A DNA stretch of 21,369 nt from Methanolobus sp. UBA118. GTDB lineage: Archaea; Halobacteriota; Methanosarcinia; Methanosarcinales; Methanosarcinaceae. Below are positions 1 to 9,181 of the stretch, one piece after another. Position 1 is the first letter of the stretch, and each line of letters begins with the position of its first letter. The DNA lies in the NCBI GenBank assembly GCA_002508635.1, contig DACO01000190.1, positions 1 to 21,369 of the forward strand, in the 5' to 3' direction. Position numbers and translations under genes: made by a program. Below the pieces are notes generated by a model. It saw only the letters and a list, made by a program, of their open reading frames with translations. It was not told the origin of the DNA and searched no databases.

Positions 1-1628
1 GGTTCAGAACGTATATTGATACTACTATAGCCTGATAGTGGAGATTCAATTGCAACAGGATAAGTGTACTCAGGTGTTGTGAAAGAGATAACAACGGAAA
101 AATTCTGGCCGGCAGAAAGTGAAATATCAGCATCAAGGTTTACGGTGTGATATCCTGCAAAAGCTTCGCTTCCATTTTTCAAACTTACAGGACCGGAAGT
201 ATTGATCGGACCATCTTCAGGATCCAGATAGATAGAAATGTTGTAGAAAGAGTTGGAGTCAGTTGTATAGAAACTCACAGCTTCAAGTGTTTCATTTGAA
301 CCTGCCTTGAAGATATTGGCTCCTATTGCCGTATTGGTGCCGATTCCAACGGTTGAACTCCAACCCAGCGGATCATACTGATAGATATGATCATAGTTGC
401 TGGCGTTCTCTGTCATAAACAGGAAATTATTCATCGGTGCATATGACATGTTATTTTGAGATTCAGCGGTACCTACCGCCGTATCATAGTATGAGATATA
501 GAAATAACCTTCTTCTCCCCAGTTATTCCCCCAGGAATTCTTGATTATGTATGCTCCATCTCCCGGAGCTGCCGGAGTAAACTTTTTCCTGTCAAAATTA
601 TCATCCCAGCCAACCAGCGTTATACCATGTGTCAATGGTAGACTTTCTTTATAAAAATAATAAGTACTGTTTTTTTCGTTATAAAAGTGATCGTCATCCT
701 CATACATGGCTATTGAAACAGCTCCATAGTTCATTATTATCCACTTATAGAGATCAAACGATTGATTCAAAGAAGGAAGTATAAAGGTTTCCTGAACATG
801 TTTTGCCACGACCACGTCGGAGGATGAAACGGATGACAGATCATCATAGGGATCATCGGACTCGGTAACCGGGCCATCCCACCTTGCAAAATATGCGAGC
901 GCTTTCAGAGAGCTGCCACCTTCATCAGGAGAGGACTGATCAAAACCATCCTGATAGGAAGATACCAATGTATTCTTCATGTGATTTTCAGAAAAATCCC
1001 AGTTATTTGATTTACTATATAGGAGATACGATTCCAAGGCGCCCATAGAGGCATGAGCCCAGCAAGTTCCTCCTAATCCCTGATCACGTACTCCTGTTAC
1101 ACCACCCTGTTCACGAAGATCAAAGCGTGAAGGGAAAGTTTCAGCGGCTGGTCCAATACCTGCTGTGGAAAATGCCATGGGATAATTTTCATCAGCCAGT
1201 AACTGATCAATGTCAACAGGAGACAAATAAGAAAAGTCTATTGGAGAAGGCTGAAGACCGGAATTATAGGTCGGATCATCCACAATCTGTGAATCAAGCA
1301 GACTGCTGGCATTAATCGATAGTACCCGGTCTTCATAGTTAGTGGATTCGTCAAGAGTGGCATAGGAAAAGGTGTTCAATTGCCCGTTTTCGGAAAATGG
1401 TTCACTCTGACTTTCTTCAATTTCTTTCTGATACTCAACAAATGCAGGATTAACGGGTGCAATAAAAAAATGAGGAGAAGATTGATCTTTGCTGGAGTTG
1501 GAATCTGAGTTAGTTACTGCAAGCAACTCATCTCCTGCATCAGGCTGTGCCATACAAATTGCAGCATTCATTAAAACCAAAAAAAATGCTACGAACATAA
1601 AAACTGTCAACTTCAGCAACGTTTTCAC
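1..1628 (-). CDS. Secreted papain-family (C1A) cysteine protease with lectin-like domain, C-terminus cut by window edge
   Basis: The frame is open from about 1640 to base 1 and runs off the left edge. I translated it from the minus strand. It begins with a hydrophobic signal peptide, then a pro-region with the motifs NPAFVEYQKE and PSPIDFSYLSPVD. A C1A catalytic domain follows, with oxyanion Gln183 and Cys189 in DQGLGGTCWAH, His334 in LTHGITLVGWDDN and Asn364 in IKNSWG. After that comes the start of a lectin-like beta domain (QYDPLGW region onward). It is a close paralogue of the next gene, residue for residue over this part. I chose GTG at 1628 because it matches the GTG-AAA-ACG start of the paralogue and has GAGGG just upstream. 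An ATG at 1640 in the same frame is the alternative. Numbering uses the GTG. What lies beyond the lectin-like domain is not visible. It is probably a secreted protease acting at the cell surface; the substrate is unknown. Confidence 0.9.
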   Translation of the reverse strand, partial: MKTLLKLTVFMFVAFFLVLMNAAICMAQPDAGDELLAVTNSDSNSSKDQSSPHFFIAPVNPAFVEYQKEIEESQSEPFSENGQLNTFSYATLDESTNYEDRVLSINASSLLDSQIVDDPTYNSGLQPSPIDFSYLSPVDIDQLLADENYPMAFSTAGIGPAAETFPSRFDLREQGGVTGVRDQGLGGTCWAHASMGALESYLLYSKSNNWDFSENHMKNTLVSSYQDGFDQSSPDEGGSSLKALAYFARWDGPVTESDDPYDDLSSVSSSDVVVAKHVQETFILPSLNQSFDLYKWIIMNYGAVSIAMYEDDDHFYNEKNSTYYFYKESLPLTHGITLVGWDDNFDRKKFTPAAPGDGAYIIKNSWGNNWGEEGYFYISYYDTAVGTAESQNNMSYAPMNNFLFMTENASNYDHIYQYDPLGWSSTVGIGTNTAIGANIFKAGSNETLEAVSFYTTDSNSFYNISIYLDPEDGPINTSGPVSLKNGSEAFAGYHTVNLDADISLSAGQNFSVVISFTTPEYTYPVAIESPLSGYSSINIRSE

Positions 1629-1647
1629 TGTATCCCTCATTGATGCA

Positions 1648-1665
1648 ATATATATTATATAAAAA
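1648..1665 (-). promoter_or_regulatory. TATA-type promoter of the left protease gene
   Basis: Read on the minus strand this is a run of T/A including TTTTTATATAATATATA. Its centre lies about 26-28 bases before the GTG at 1628, the usual spacing for an archaeal TATA box. Transcription would start very near the start codon. The paralogous gene upstream has its own terminator, so this gene is probably transcribed separately. Confidence 0.5.
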
Positions 1666-1751
1666 TAGATTATATAATTAGATTTTGCATAAAACTCGCT
1701 ACTGATTAAGTTTTTTAACCAGAGTTACCAGTGATTTTCTATCCAAAACTG

Positions 1752-1777
1752 AAAAAGGGATAGTGTTCATCTATCCC
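1752..1777 (-). terminator. Stem-loop plus T-run terminator of the large protease gene
   Basis: On the minus strand GGGATAG (1771-1777) and CTATCCC (1757-1763) form a perfect 7-bp stem with a 7-base loop, followed directly by TTTTT (1752-1756). The TGA stop of the protease gene (1767-1769) lies inside the loop, so the last codons form part of the hairpin. It would insulate this gene from the next protease gene. Confidence 0.65.
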
Positions 1778-4700
1778 GCTTCTGATATCTGACATAAATA
1801 AAAACTGCAATGACGATCAGTATAAAAAACACAAAAAGGAAAGAATTCATTCCTATTTTCTTGCTTTCACTGTTCAATCCACTACCTTCATTTTTGCTAT
1901 TTATATCATTGTCACCTGACAGGGATACTTCTATTTCTTCACTCACTGCAACTGTATCAGCACAGATGGCAAATGGTGAAAAGCCGGTTGTCACAGCTTC
2001 AAAGTAAAGTGTCCCGTCAGCTTCACCTACCTTTGTGGTCGGAAGTATTTCCCATCTTCCTTCAGAATAGTGCTCCAGACGGATAGTACTCTCATCTATG
2101 TATTCTGATTCCACCCATTCTACAGGAACCTTGAAAGCTATTACAGCTTCTTCTATGAAACCAGAAGATGAAAGTGACTCATCTCCAAGAGTGATTTCCA
2201 GATTCTGGTAGATCTGCCCTGCAGGTTGTTCGGAAAGACCTTCATGAGGACCATCCAGCCTGCTGATATCTGCCATGACGTATCCTTCAGTTGTTTTTGC
2301 CTGAACGCGTATGTGAGTAACAGGATTTTCCTTATCAATGAACTCATAATTCACTTCAGATCCCTTGCCGACAAACTGTATGTCCGAGACTACTGAAACA
2401 ACATTATCACCGTGGAGTGACGGATTACTTCTACGAATGTTTACTCCGTCATTCTCACTCTGACTGCCAGAATTATCATTGGCATTGTTTCCATCAGCCG
2501 AAGATATTTCGTCATTAGTTGTTAGTGGGAGATTGTCAATATTACAAGCAGTCAAAGTGTAAGGCTCACAGAAACCATTCCCTGTGGAAGGATTGACCTG
2601 GCTCCAGCCGGTACCGTTTGGTTTTGCCCAATAGTTCCCCCCAATATAGTCTCCACCAATGATATTAGTACCTGAAGTCATCGGAATGTTCCATTGATTG
2701 GAGAGAGTCCCCGAAATCAGGACATTGTCCTTGTTATTGAAAAAATTATTGTAAATAAGATTATAGCTGGATTCGATCAGTGCAATACCGTAATGTCTAT
2801 TACTATTTGAAGTGCAGTTGAAAACTGTATTCTTTGTGGAATCATCCAAATAAATACCACGGAAGTTTTTAGTATATGTGCTGTTTTTGATAGTGCTATT
2901 AGTAGTATTGTAGAGATATATTCCATAGAAGTTCTTTTCCACTTCGATATCTTTTATCGTGATATTCGAGCAATCAACAAGATGCACCAACCCGGCATTT
3001 GAATCATTATCTATCACCACATCCGATAAGCCCGAAAGATAGTAAATAGGCTTACCTTCAACCGTATTACTGATATCTATGATGTCTTTTTGTGAAATCA
3101 ACACGCAGTTAACACTATTCCCGAACATTGAATTGTTTGCGAAATAATTATTAGCTGAATCCGTGAGGTATAATCCACCTGCTGTATTGTTATAGGTAGT
3201 GCAATTTAGAATACTGTTGTTATATGAACCACCAATGAACAGCCCGCTCAAATAATTGTTAGTTAGCATGCAATCGTTAATACTGCAATTATTCGATAGC
3301 TGAAGAAGTATACCATAGTAACCTCCTGAAACCGTAACACCCTGAAATGTGACATTATCCGCCATTATAAAGACTGCAAAGTTAAGCTTATCAGTATCAT
3401 CAGGATTTGAAGAAATTATCTTTACATCCGCAGGATTGCCTGTAGATGATCTGAGAGTTAGATTATCCTTCCTGAAACTAAGCCTCTCGGTATATGTCCC
3501 CGGTTCAACGATGATGGTATCACCTTCAGATGCTGCCAGAATAGCATCCTGAATGTTTGTGAAGTCTGCATTCCCGCTGCTGTTGACAGTTATCGTTGTA
3601 TTCAGTACCTGGATGAAGGAAGTTCGTGTTTTACTATTGCTACCAAATTCATTTGATGCATTCAGAGAAACGTTGTAGATTCCTGTACTGGTATAGAAAT
3701 GAGAAGGATCCTGTTCTGTTGATGTGGAATTTTCTCCGAAATCCCATTCCCATGAGTCAGGTGAGAAAAGACTTGCATCATGGAAATTAACAGGTTCGTT
3801 CACATGGACGTACCTTTTATCAGCTACGAATCTTGATTCAGGCTCTTTATCTTCTTTTGTGAAAGCTTTGATACATACATTCGTACCGTTTTGCGAAATA
3901 TCTTCCCATGTGGTTTCATTGACTCTTAGATAACTTTGTCCTTTTTCGGCATGGGCATTGCTGCTATGGCCGGATATAGCTCTTTCGATAGCCAGTGGAT
4001 AATTATAAGCGGGAGTTGTAAAAGTGATTACCACCGAGAAATTCTGGCCTTCCGAGAGCGAAACATTTGTATCAAGGTCCACAGTATGATAGCCTGCCAG
4101 TGGCATGCTTCCGTTCTTTACTGATACAGGACCGGAAACGTTGATCGGACCATTTTCGGGGTCAAGGTAGATTGAGATATTGTAGAATGAGTTAGAATCA
4201 ACAGTATAGAAACTTACAGCTTCCAGAGTTTCGTTTGATTCTGCCGTGAAGATATTTGCTCCTGTGACGGTGCTGTTGTTATAGCCCAGGTTTGAACACC
4301 AGCCCAGTGGATCGTACTGGTAGATGCGATCATAGTTGCTGACATTCTCAGCATTGATCACGAAATTTGTGGTATATACATTTTGACCACCATCGCCTTC
4401 CATATTATTGGAAGTACCCAGTGCCGTATCGTAGTATGAAATATAGAAGTATCCGGCATCACCCCAGTTGTCACCCCAGGAATTCTTGATTATGTATGCT
4501 CCGTCCCCCGGCGCTGCCGGTGTGAACCTGTTCCTGTCAAAATTGTCGTCCCAGCCAGCCAGACATACTGCGTGAGTCAAAGGTTTGCCTTCTTCATAGC
4601 AATAATATGTATTGTTCTCTTTGTTGAAATATCTGGAACTATTATCATGCATGGCAACTGTAATGGCACCATAGTTTGTAATTGCCCATTTGAACAGATC

Positions 4701-5549
4701 ATCTGAATGATTTACCATCGGAAGCATCAGTGCTTCCTGAACATGTTTTGCAACAACCGTGTCAGAGGATGAAACAGGTGACAGGTCATCATAAGGATCA
4801 TCGGACTCGGTAACCGGACCATCCCATCTTGCAAGATATGCGAGTGTCATAAGGTCATTTCCCCCGTCATCGTGAGTCGGGCGATCAAAACCATCCTGGT
4901 AGGATGATACCAGTGCATTCTTAACGTGATTTTCAGAAAAATCCCATTCTTCGGACCTGTTATGTATCAGATATGATTCCAGTGAAGCGAATGATGCATG
5001 GGCCCAGCAAGTTCCTGCAAATGCCTGATCACGTACTCCTGTCACACCGCCTTTCTCCCGCAGATCATATTGGGTAGAATAGGACTCCTCAAGAAGAGTA
5101 CTCATTGACATCGAGGATGGCATATCGCCATACTCATCGCTGGTAAGTAATTCTTTCATATCCACCGGAGAAATGTAGGAAAGATCTATAGGCGATGGCT
5201 TAAGGCCTGACGGATGAATTATTCCTTCCGGGGACCGAATGTCCTGCATATCGTTTGAAATTTCAGGAGGAAACTGATTATCGAAATCTGTCTCAAAGGT
5301 GTTAATACTGAATCGATTATCCACATTTGACTGCTTTTCGCTGTTTTCTTCAAGTTCTTTCTGATACTCGATAAATGCAGGGTTTATGGGGACCGTAGAG
5401 AACTGGTTATCAGGTGAAACATTGCTGAAGTTGTCATTGCTCAAATAACTGTCATTTTCATAATCCTCTGCCAATGCAAAGGATGGGGTGCTTATTAATA
5501 TGCAAATTGATGCAAGCACAAAGAGACTTAACTTCAGTATCGTTTTCAC
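1767..5549 (-). CDS. Large modular cell-surface protein: C1A protease, lectin-like, PKD, NosD beta-helix, PGF-pre-PGF, C-terminal anchor
   Basis: This 1260-residue protein is probably anchored on the outer face of the membrane. Visible parts in order are: signal peptide (1-27); pro-region with NPAFIEYQKELEE and PSPIDLSYISPVD (55-135); papain-like domain (about 158-375) with Gln175, Cys181 (AGTCWAH), His326 and Asn356 (IKNSWG); lectin-like domain (about 385-560); PKD domain (about 573-650, WEWDFGE and the HFYTSTGIYNVSL core); NosD-like parallel beta-helix of short Asn-rich repeats (about 655-975); Asp/Asn/Ser linker (1010-1040); PGF-pre-PGF type domain (about 1040-1200, with GFSPFAIC); and one membrane helix (about 1235-1254) ending in a basic tail YQKRDR. 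There are many N-glycosylation sequons. The start is GTG with TGAGGA seven bases upstream. The C-terminus is a plain membrane anchor, with no PGF-CTERM sorting motif visible. The papain residues are complete, so activity is likely. The substrate is unknown. Confidence 0.93.
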   Translation of the reverse strand: MKTILKLSLFVLASICILISTPSFALAEDYENDSYLSNDNFSNVSPDNQFSTVPINPAFIEYQKELEENSEKQSNVDNRFSINTFETDFDNQFPPEISNDMQDIRSPEGIIHPSGLKPSPIDLSYISPVDMKELLTSDEYGDMPSSMSMSTLLEESYSTQYDLREKGGVTGVRDQAFAGTCWAHASFASLESYLIHNRSEEWDFSENHVKNALVSSYQDGFDRPTHDDGGNDLMTLAYLARWDGPVTESDDPYDDLSPVSSSDTVVAKHVQEALMLPMVNHSDDLFKWAITNYGAITVAMHDNSSRYFNKENNTYYCYEEGKPLTHAVCLAGWDDNFDRNRFTPAAPGDGAYIIKNSWGDNWGDAGYFYISYYDTALGTSNNMEGDGGQNVYTTNFVINAENVSNYDRIYQYDPLGWCSNLGYNNSTVTGANIFTAESNETLEAVSFYTVDSNSFYNISIYLDPENGPINVSGPVSVKNGSMPLAGYHTVDLDTNVSLSEGQNFSVVITFTTPAYNYPLAIERAISGHSSNAHAEKGQSYLRVNETTWEDISQNGTNVCIKAFTKEDKEPESRFVADKRYVHVNEPVNFHDASLFSPDSWEWDFGENSTSTEQDPSHFYTSTGIYNVSLNASNEFGSNSKTRTSFIQVLNTTITVNSSGNADFTNIQDAILAASEGDTIIVEPGTYTERLSFRKDNLTLRSSTGNPADVKIISSNPDDTDKLNFAVFIMADNVTFQGVTVSGGYYGILLQLSNNCSINDCMLTNNYLSGLFIGGSYNNSILNCTTYNNTAGGLYLTDSANNYFANNSMFGNSVNCVLISQKDIIDISNTVEGKPIYYLSGLSDVVIDNDSNAGLVHLVDCSNITIKDIEVEKNFYGIYLYNTTNSTIKNSTYTKNFRGIYLDDSTKNTVFNCTSNSNRHYGIALIESSYNLIYNNFFNNKDNVLISGTLSNQWNIPMTSGTNIIGGDYIGGNYWAKPNGTGWSQVNPSTGNGFCEPYTLTACNIDNLPLTTNDEISSADGNNANDNSGSQSENDGVNIRRSNPSLHGDNVVSVVSDIQFVGKGSEVNYEFIDKENPVTHIRVQAKTTEGYVMADISRLDGPHEGLSEQPAGQIYQNLEITLGDESLSSSGFIEEAVIAFKVPVEWVESEYIDESTIRLEHYSEGRWEILPTTKVGEADGTLYFEAVTTGFSPFAICADTVAVSEEIEVSLSGDNDINSKNEGSGLNSESKKIGMNSFLFVFFILIVIAVFIYVRYQKRDR

Positions 5550-5593
5550 ACTTATTCCTCATTCGATGGTTCTGGATAATAATATAATATTTA

Positions 5594-5604
5594 GTTATAT
5601 ATTA
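5594..5604 (-). promoter_or_regulatory. TATA box of the large protease gene
   Basis: On the minus strand this reads TAATATATAAC. It lies 45-55 bases upstream of the GTG at 5549, leaving room for a short leader that carries the TGAGGA ribosome-binding site. It is part of the divergent region shared with the histidine kinase operon. Confidence 0.45.
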
Positions 5605-5628
5605 ATTGTGTGAGAATCAGCAATTTAA

Positions 5629-5647
5629 GTTTTACAATGTGTAAAAC
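5629..5647. promoter_or_regulatory. Inverted repeat (8-bp arms) between divergent genes, possible operator
   Basis: GTTTTACA (5629-5636) and TGTAAAAC (5640-5647) are perfect inverted arms separated by ATG. The site lies between the TATA box of the protease gene and the promoter-like region of the kinase operon. It could bind a dimeric regulator of either side. It has no T-run, so it is not a typical terminator. Function is inferred from position. Confidence 0.45.
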
Positions 5648-5663
5648 CAAAATTAGGTGTTTT

Positions 5664-5692
5664 AGATAAGATATTTTATAAAAGATAAGATA
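5664..5692 (+). promoter_or_regulatory. Kinase operon promoter: TATA box flanked by duplicated decamer
   Basis: AGATAAGATA occurs at 5664-5673 and again at 5683-5692, a 19-base period. The A/T core TTTTATAAA, a good TATA box, sits between the two copies. Transcription would start near 5705, leaving a leader of about 70 bases before the kinase ATG at 5774. The symmetric placement of the copies around the TATA box suggests binding sites that control this operon. No protein partner can be named. Confidence 0.45.
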
Positions 5693-5773
5693 CATCAGAT
5701 AAAATGAACAATTGATTCTAAAAAAGGATGAAAGATTGTTTTTAGAAAACGGGTGACTGGAGAGGATTAAACG

Positions 5774-8700
5774 ATGGATTCAACTTCTGTTTTTGACAGA
5801 GGTACTACAATTGTATTAAAATTTATACTCATATACATAGTTCTGGCCAGTGTCTGGGTTCTCTTCTCCGACAGTATCTTAATTCAGTTTGTTTCCGATA
5901 TGGAAACATACAGCCGACTGCAAACATACAAAGGTTGGGCTTTTATTCTTTTCACAGGAGCCCTTTTTTTAGTATATTTCAAGCCCCGTGTAAAAGCACT
6001 GGATGAATCTCAAAAAGCTCTTGTTGAAACTGAAAGGGAACTAAAAAGAAGACTGGACTATGAACTTGCAACTGTTGATTGCATGCGCATTTTGCTTGAG
6101 ACAAATGATGTTGATGATGTAATCCCGAATATCCTGGAAACAATCCACCGGACTGTCGGTAGCAGCAGGTCCTATATCTTCCGGAATGAAGATGACCCCG
6201 ATCTGGGAATCTGTATGTCACAGACCCATGAAGTTGTAGCAGACGGAATTTCCAGGGAAATAGATAATCCTCTTCTCAAACACCTCCCCTACAGCGAGGG
6301 ATCACCGACACTTCTTGCAACTCTGCAGACAAAACAGGCTTATGCGCATATCGTGGCCGAACTTGATGGGCCGGAAAGGACAATCCTTTCGGAACAGGGA
6401 ATTCTTTCGGTACTTATCATTCCACTTTACACAGGACAGGAACTCTGGGGCTTCATAGGTTTTGATGACTGTGAACAAGCACGTCAGTGGCATGAAGATG
6501 ATATAAATCTCCTCAGGATTGTCGCTGACGGCATAGGCGAGGGTATCTTGCGCCAGAAAGCCAAAAACGAACTAAAGGAAAGTGAAGAGCGCTTCAGAAG
6601 ATTGCACAATGCGTCATTTGGCGGAATTGCGATTCATGACAAAGGAATCATTCTGGATTGTAATCAGGGACTTTCAGACATATCCGGTTATACAATGAAC
6701 GAGCTCATCGGAATGGATGGTTTGCTGCTAATAGCCGAAAGTTCACGCGACACAGTTATGCACAATATACTTTCGGGTTTCGAAAAAGCTTATACGGTCA
6801 CAGGTCTTCGCAAAGACGGTACGGAGTATCCTTTACAACTTGAAGCAAAGAATATCCCGTATAAAGGAAAAGAGGTCAGAGTTGTAGAATTCAGGGATAT
6901 TACAGAAAGAAGAAAAGCAGAAGAAGCCCTGAAACAAGCCAGTGACAGGCTTGCATTAGCAACAAGAGCAGGAGGTGTGGGGATCTGGGATTATGATATT
7001 GTAAATAACACTCTTGTCTGGGATGAACAGATGTTCCGCCTTTATGGCATAAATCAGGATCAATTCAGTGGTGCTTATGAAGCCTGGATATCAGGGCTAC
7101 ATCCGGGTGACCTTGAAAGATGTGATTCCGAGATACAGATGGCACTTGACGGCGAAAAGGAATTCGATACTGAGTTCCGTGTTCTCTGGCCTGACGGAAA
7201 CGTTCGCAATATACGTGCACTTGCTGTTGTCCAGCGTGACGAATCCGGGAAGCCTTTGAGAATGATCGGCACAAACTGGGACATCACCGCTCAGAAACAG
7301 GCAGAGGAAGAACTTCGGGAAAGTGAAAGGAAATACCGATCATTATTCAATCAGTCAGCAGAGGGGATCTATCTGCATGATCTGGAAGGAAACATACTTG
7401 ATGTAAATGATGAAGCGGTTGCCCAGTCCGGATATTCCGGAGAAGAACTATTGGACATGAATGTACTTGGTTTTCTGCCTGAAAATTTCGATAAAGAGGA
7501 TATATTGCAGCAGTGGTCCCATTGGTCTCCCGGAAAACCTGTAACTCTTGAAGCACAGCACTTCCATAAAAACGGTAGCATCTATCCCGTTGAACTTACT
7601 ACAAGTTGTGTTTATTTCGGAAGCGAAAAACTGATACTGGCGATGGTCCGTGACATCAGCAAGCGCAAAGAGGCTGAAAAGGCATTGCTTGAAAATGAAG
7701 CAAAGCTCAGCGCTATGATAGCGAATATTTCAGATGTTATTGCCATAATAGATGAAAACGGAATTAACAGATATAAAAGCCCCAATATTGAGAAATGGTT
7801 CGGATGGAAGCCGGAGGAAGTCGTGGGAATATCCACGTGGGAGAACATTCACCCGGAAGATGGGAAAAAGGTACAAGAAGTATTCCGGACTTTAACAGAG
7901 GAAACAGATATTGAAATAACTGATGAGACAAGGTACCTGTGTAAAGACGGTACCTATAAGTGGATAGAATTTACTGCCAGAAACCTCCTTCACGAACCTT
8001 CAATAAAAGGAATTTTGTTGAACTATCACGATATAAGCGATCGTAGAAGAGCAGATAATGCATTGAGAGAAAGTGAAAGAAAATTCAGAAGCTACATGGA
8101 AAATGCTCCTCATGGTATTTTTATCGTTGATGAAACAGGAAACTGTATGGAGATTAACAGTACAGCTTCTATCCTTACGGGTTACTCGGAAAAAGAGTTA
8201 GTTGGAGTTAAGCTTACTGAAATGATTGAGCCAGAATTCCTTCACCGCTCAAAGAAGATCTTCAGGGAACTAAAAGAAAACGGCTTTAGTTCAAATGAAG
8301 TGATTTTCAGAAAAAAGAATGGAACAAAACGCTGGCTGAAATGCGATGCTACCCTGCTTGCAGAAAATAGCAACCTTGTGTTCGCAAGTGATATCACTGA
8401 AAAGAAAAAAGCAGAGCACTCACTGATCGAGGCGAAGATGATGGCTGAGGAGAACAGCAGGATCAAATCAGAATTCCTGGCAAACATGAGCCATGAACTT
8501 CGAACACCTCTTACAGCTATTATAGGTTTTTCGGATATGCTGAATACTAAAATGGCAGGAGATCTGAATGAAAAACAATTTCGTTTCATAGATCATATCA
8601 ACAAAAGCGGCGAGCATCTTCTTGAGTTGATCAATGACATTCTCGATCTCTCGAAGGTCGAAGCCGGAAAGATGAAGCTTGAATGCGAATATTTCTCAGT

Positions 8701-9181
8701 ATCAGCAATGTTTGAAGAGATCAGGACACTGATGACTCCAATGGCAATGAGGAAGAATGTAGATCTTAAGATAGAGAACAATATTACCACTGATGATATA
8801 TTTGCAGACCGGGTTAAGTTCAAGCAGATCATGTACAATCTTCTAAGCAATGCCATCAAGTTTACACCCGAGAACGGTGAAGTTTTTGTTGCTGCAGAAA
8901 GAATCGATAAAAAAGTCTCTGTATCGATCACAGATTCCGGAATAGGTATACCTGAGCACAGGCTTAGTGATATATTCGATCCGTTCACCCAGGTTGATTC
9001 ATCGAATAAAAGAAAGCATGGAGGCACAGGCCTGGGACTTACTCTGGTTAAACAGTTTGTTGAAATGCTTGAGGGTGAGATAAATGTTGAAAGTGAAGAG
9101 GGGACAGGAAGCACTTTCACATTTACAATAGCAGATGCTACATGTGAGGAAAAAGTAAGCATGGATAGTGAGATCTTATGA
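5774..9181 (+). CDS. Membrane-linked multi-PAS sensor histidine kinase
   Basis: This 1135-residue kinase autophosphorylates on histidine and would pass phosphate to the receiver encoded next. Domains are: two hydrophobic helices (about 14-38 and 53-69) with almost no extracellular loop; GAF domain (about 98-258); five PAS/PAC units (about 270-378, 390-507, 517-632, 640-757, 768-875), each ending near a DIT/DIS motif; HisKA with phosphoacceptor His907 in NMSHELRTPL; and HATPase with N box around Asn1022/Asn1026, DSGIGIP (1054-1060) and GGTGLGL (1083-1089). All catalytic motifs are intact. The ATG has GGAGAGG upstream. Sensing is probably cytoplasmic, through GAF/PAS ligands or cofactors, because little protein lies outside the membrane. 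No haem-binding Cys or other cofactor can be assigned from sequence alone. Its ATGA overlap with the receiver gene indicates translational coupling. Confidence 0.95.
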   Translation: MDSTSVFDRGTTIVLKFILIYIVLASVWVLFSDSILIQFVSDMETYSRLQTYKGWAFILFTGALFLVYFKPRVKALDESQKALVETERELKRRLDYELATVDCMRILLETNDVDDVIPNILETIHRTVGSSRSYIFRNEDDPDLGICMSQTHEVVADGISREIDNPLLKHLPYSEGSPTLLATLQTKQAYAHIVAELDGPERTILSEQGILSVLIIPLYTGQELWGFIGFDDCEQARQWHEDDINLLRIVADGIGEGILRQKAKNELKESEERFRRLHNASFGGIAIHDKGIILDCNQGLSDISGYTMNELIGMDGLLLIAESSRDTVMHNILSGFEKAYTVTGLRKDGTEYPLQLEAKNIPYKGKEVRVVEFRDITERRKAEEALKQASDRLALATRAGGVGIWDYDIVNNTLVWDEQMFRLYGINQDQFSGAYEAWISGLHPGDLERCDSEIQMALDGEKEFDTEFRVLWPDGNVRNIRALAVVQRDESGKPLRMIGTNWDITAQKQAEEELRESERKYRSLFNQSAEGIYLHDLEGNILDVNDEAVAQSGYSGEELLDMNVLGFLPENFDKEDILQQWSHWSPGKPVTLEAQHFHKNGSIYPVELTTSCVYFGSEKLILAMVRDISKRKEAEKALLENEAKLSAMIANISDVIAIIDENGINRYKSPNIEKWFGWKPEEVVGISTWENIHPEDGKKVQEVFRTLTEETDIEITDETRYLCKDGTYKWIEFTARNLLHEPSIKGILLNYHDISDRRRADNALRESERKFRSYMENAPHGIFIVDETGNCMEINSTASILTGYSEKELVGVKLTEMIEPEFLHRSKKIFRELKENGFSSNEVIFRKKNGTKRWLKCDATLLAENSNLVFASDITEKKKAEHSLIEAKMMAEENSRIKSEFLANMSHELRTPLTAIIGFSDMLNTKMAGDLNEKQFRFIDHINKSGEHLLELINDILDLSKVEAGKMKLECEYFSVSAMFEEIRTLMTPMAMRKNVDLKIENNITTDDIFADRVKFKQIMYNLLSNAIKFTPENGEVFVAAERIDKKVSVSITDSGIGIPEHRLSDIFDPFTQVDSSNKRKHGGTGLGLTLVKQFVEMLEGEINVESEEGTGSTFTFTIADATCEEKVSMDSEIL

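Noticed and set aside
2590..3590. NosD-like repeats as evidence of nitrous oxide reduction
   Set aside because: The right-handed beta-helix repeat is shared by many archaeal surface proteins, and no nos genes are nearby. It is a structural module here.
8593..9162. Long antisense frame of 189 codons opposite the kinase HATPase region
   Set aside because: The plus-strand frame encodes intact HisKA/HATPase motifs, and the antisense product is a low-complexity Ser/Ile/Leu shadow with no recognisable domain.
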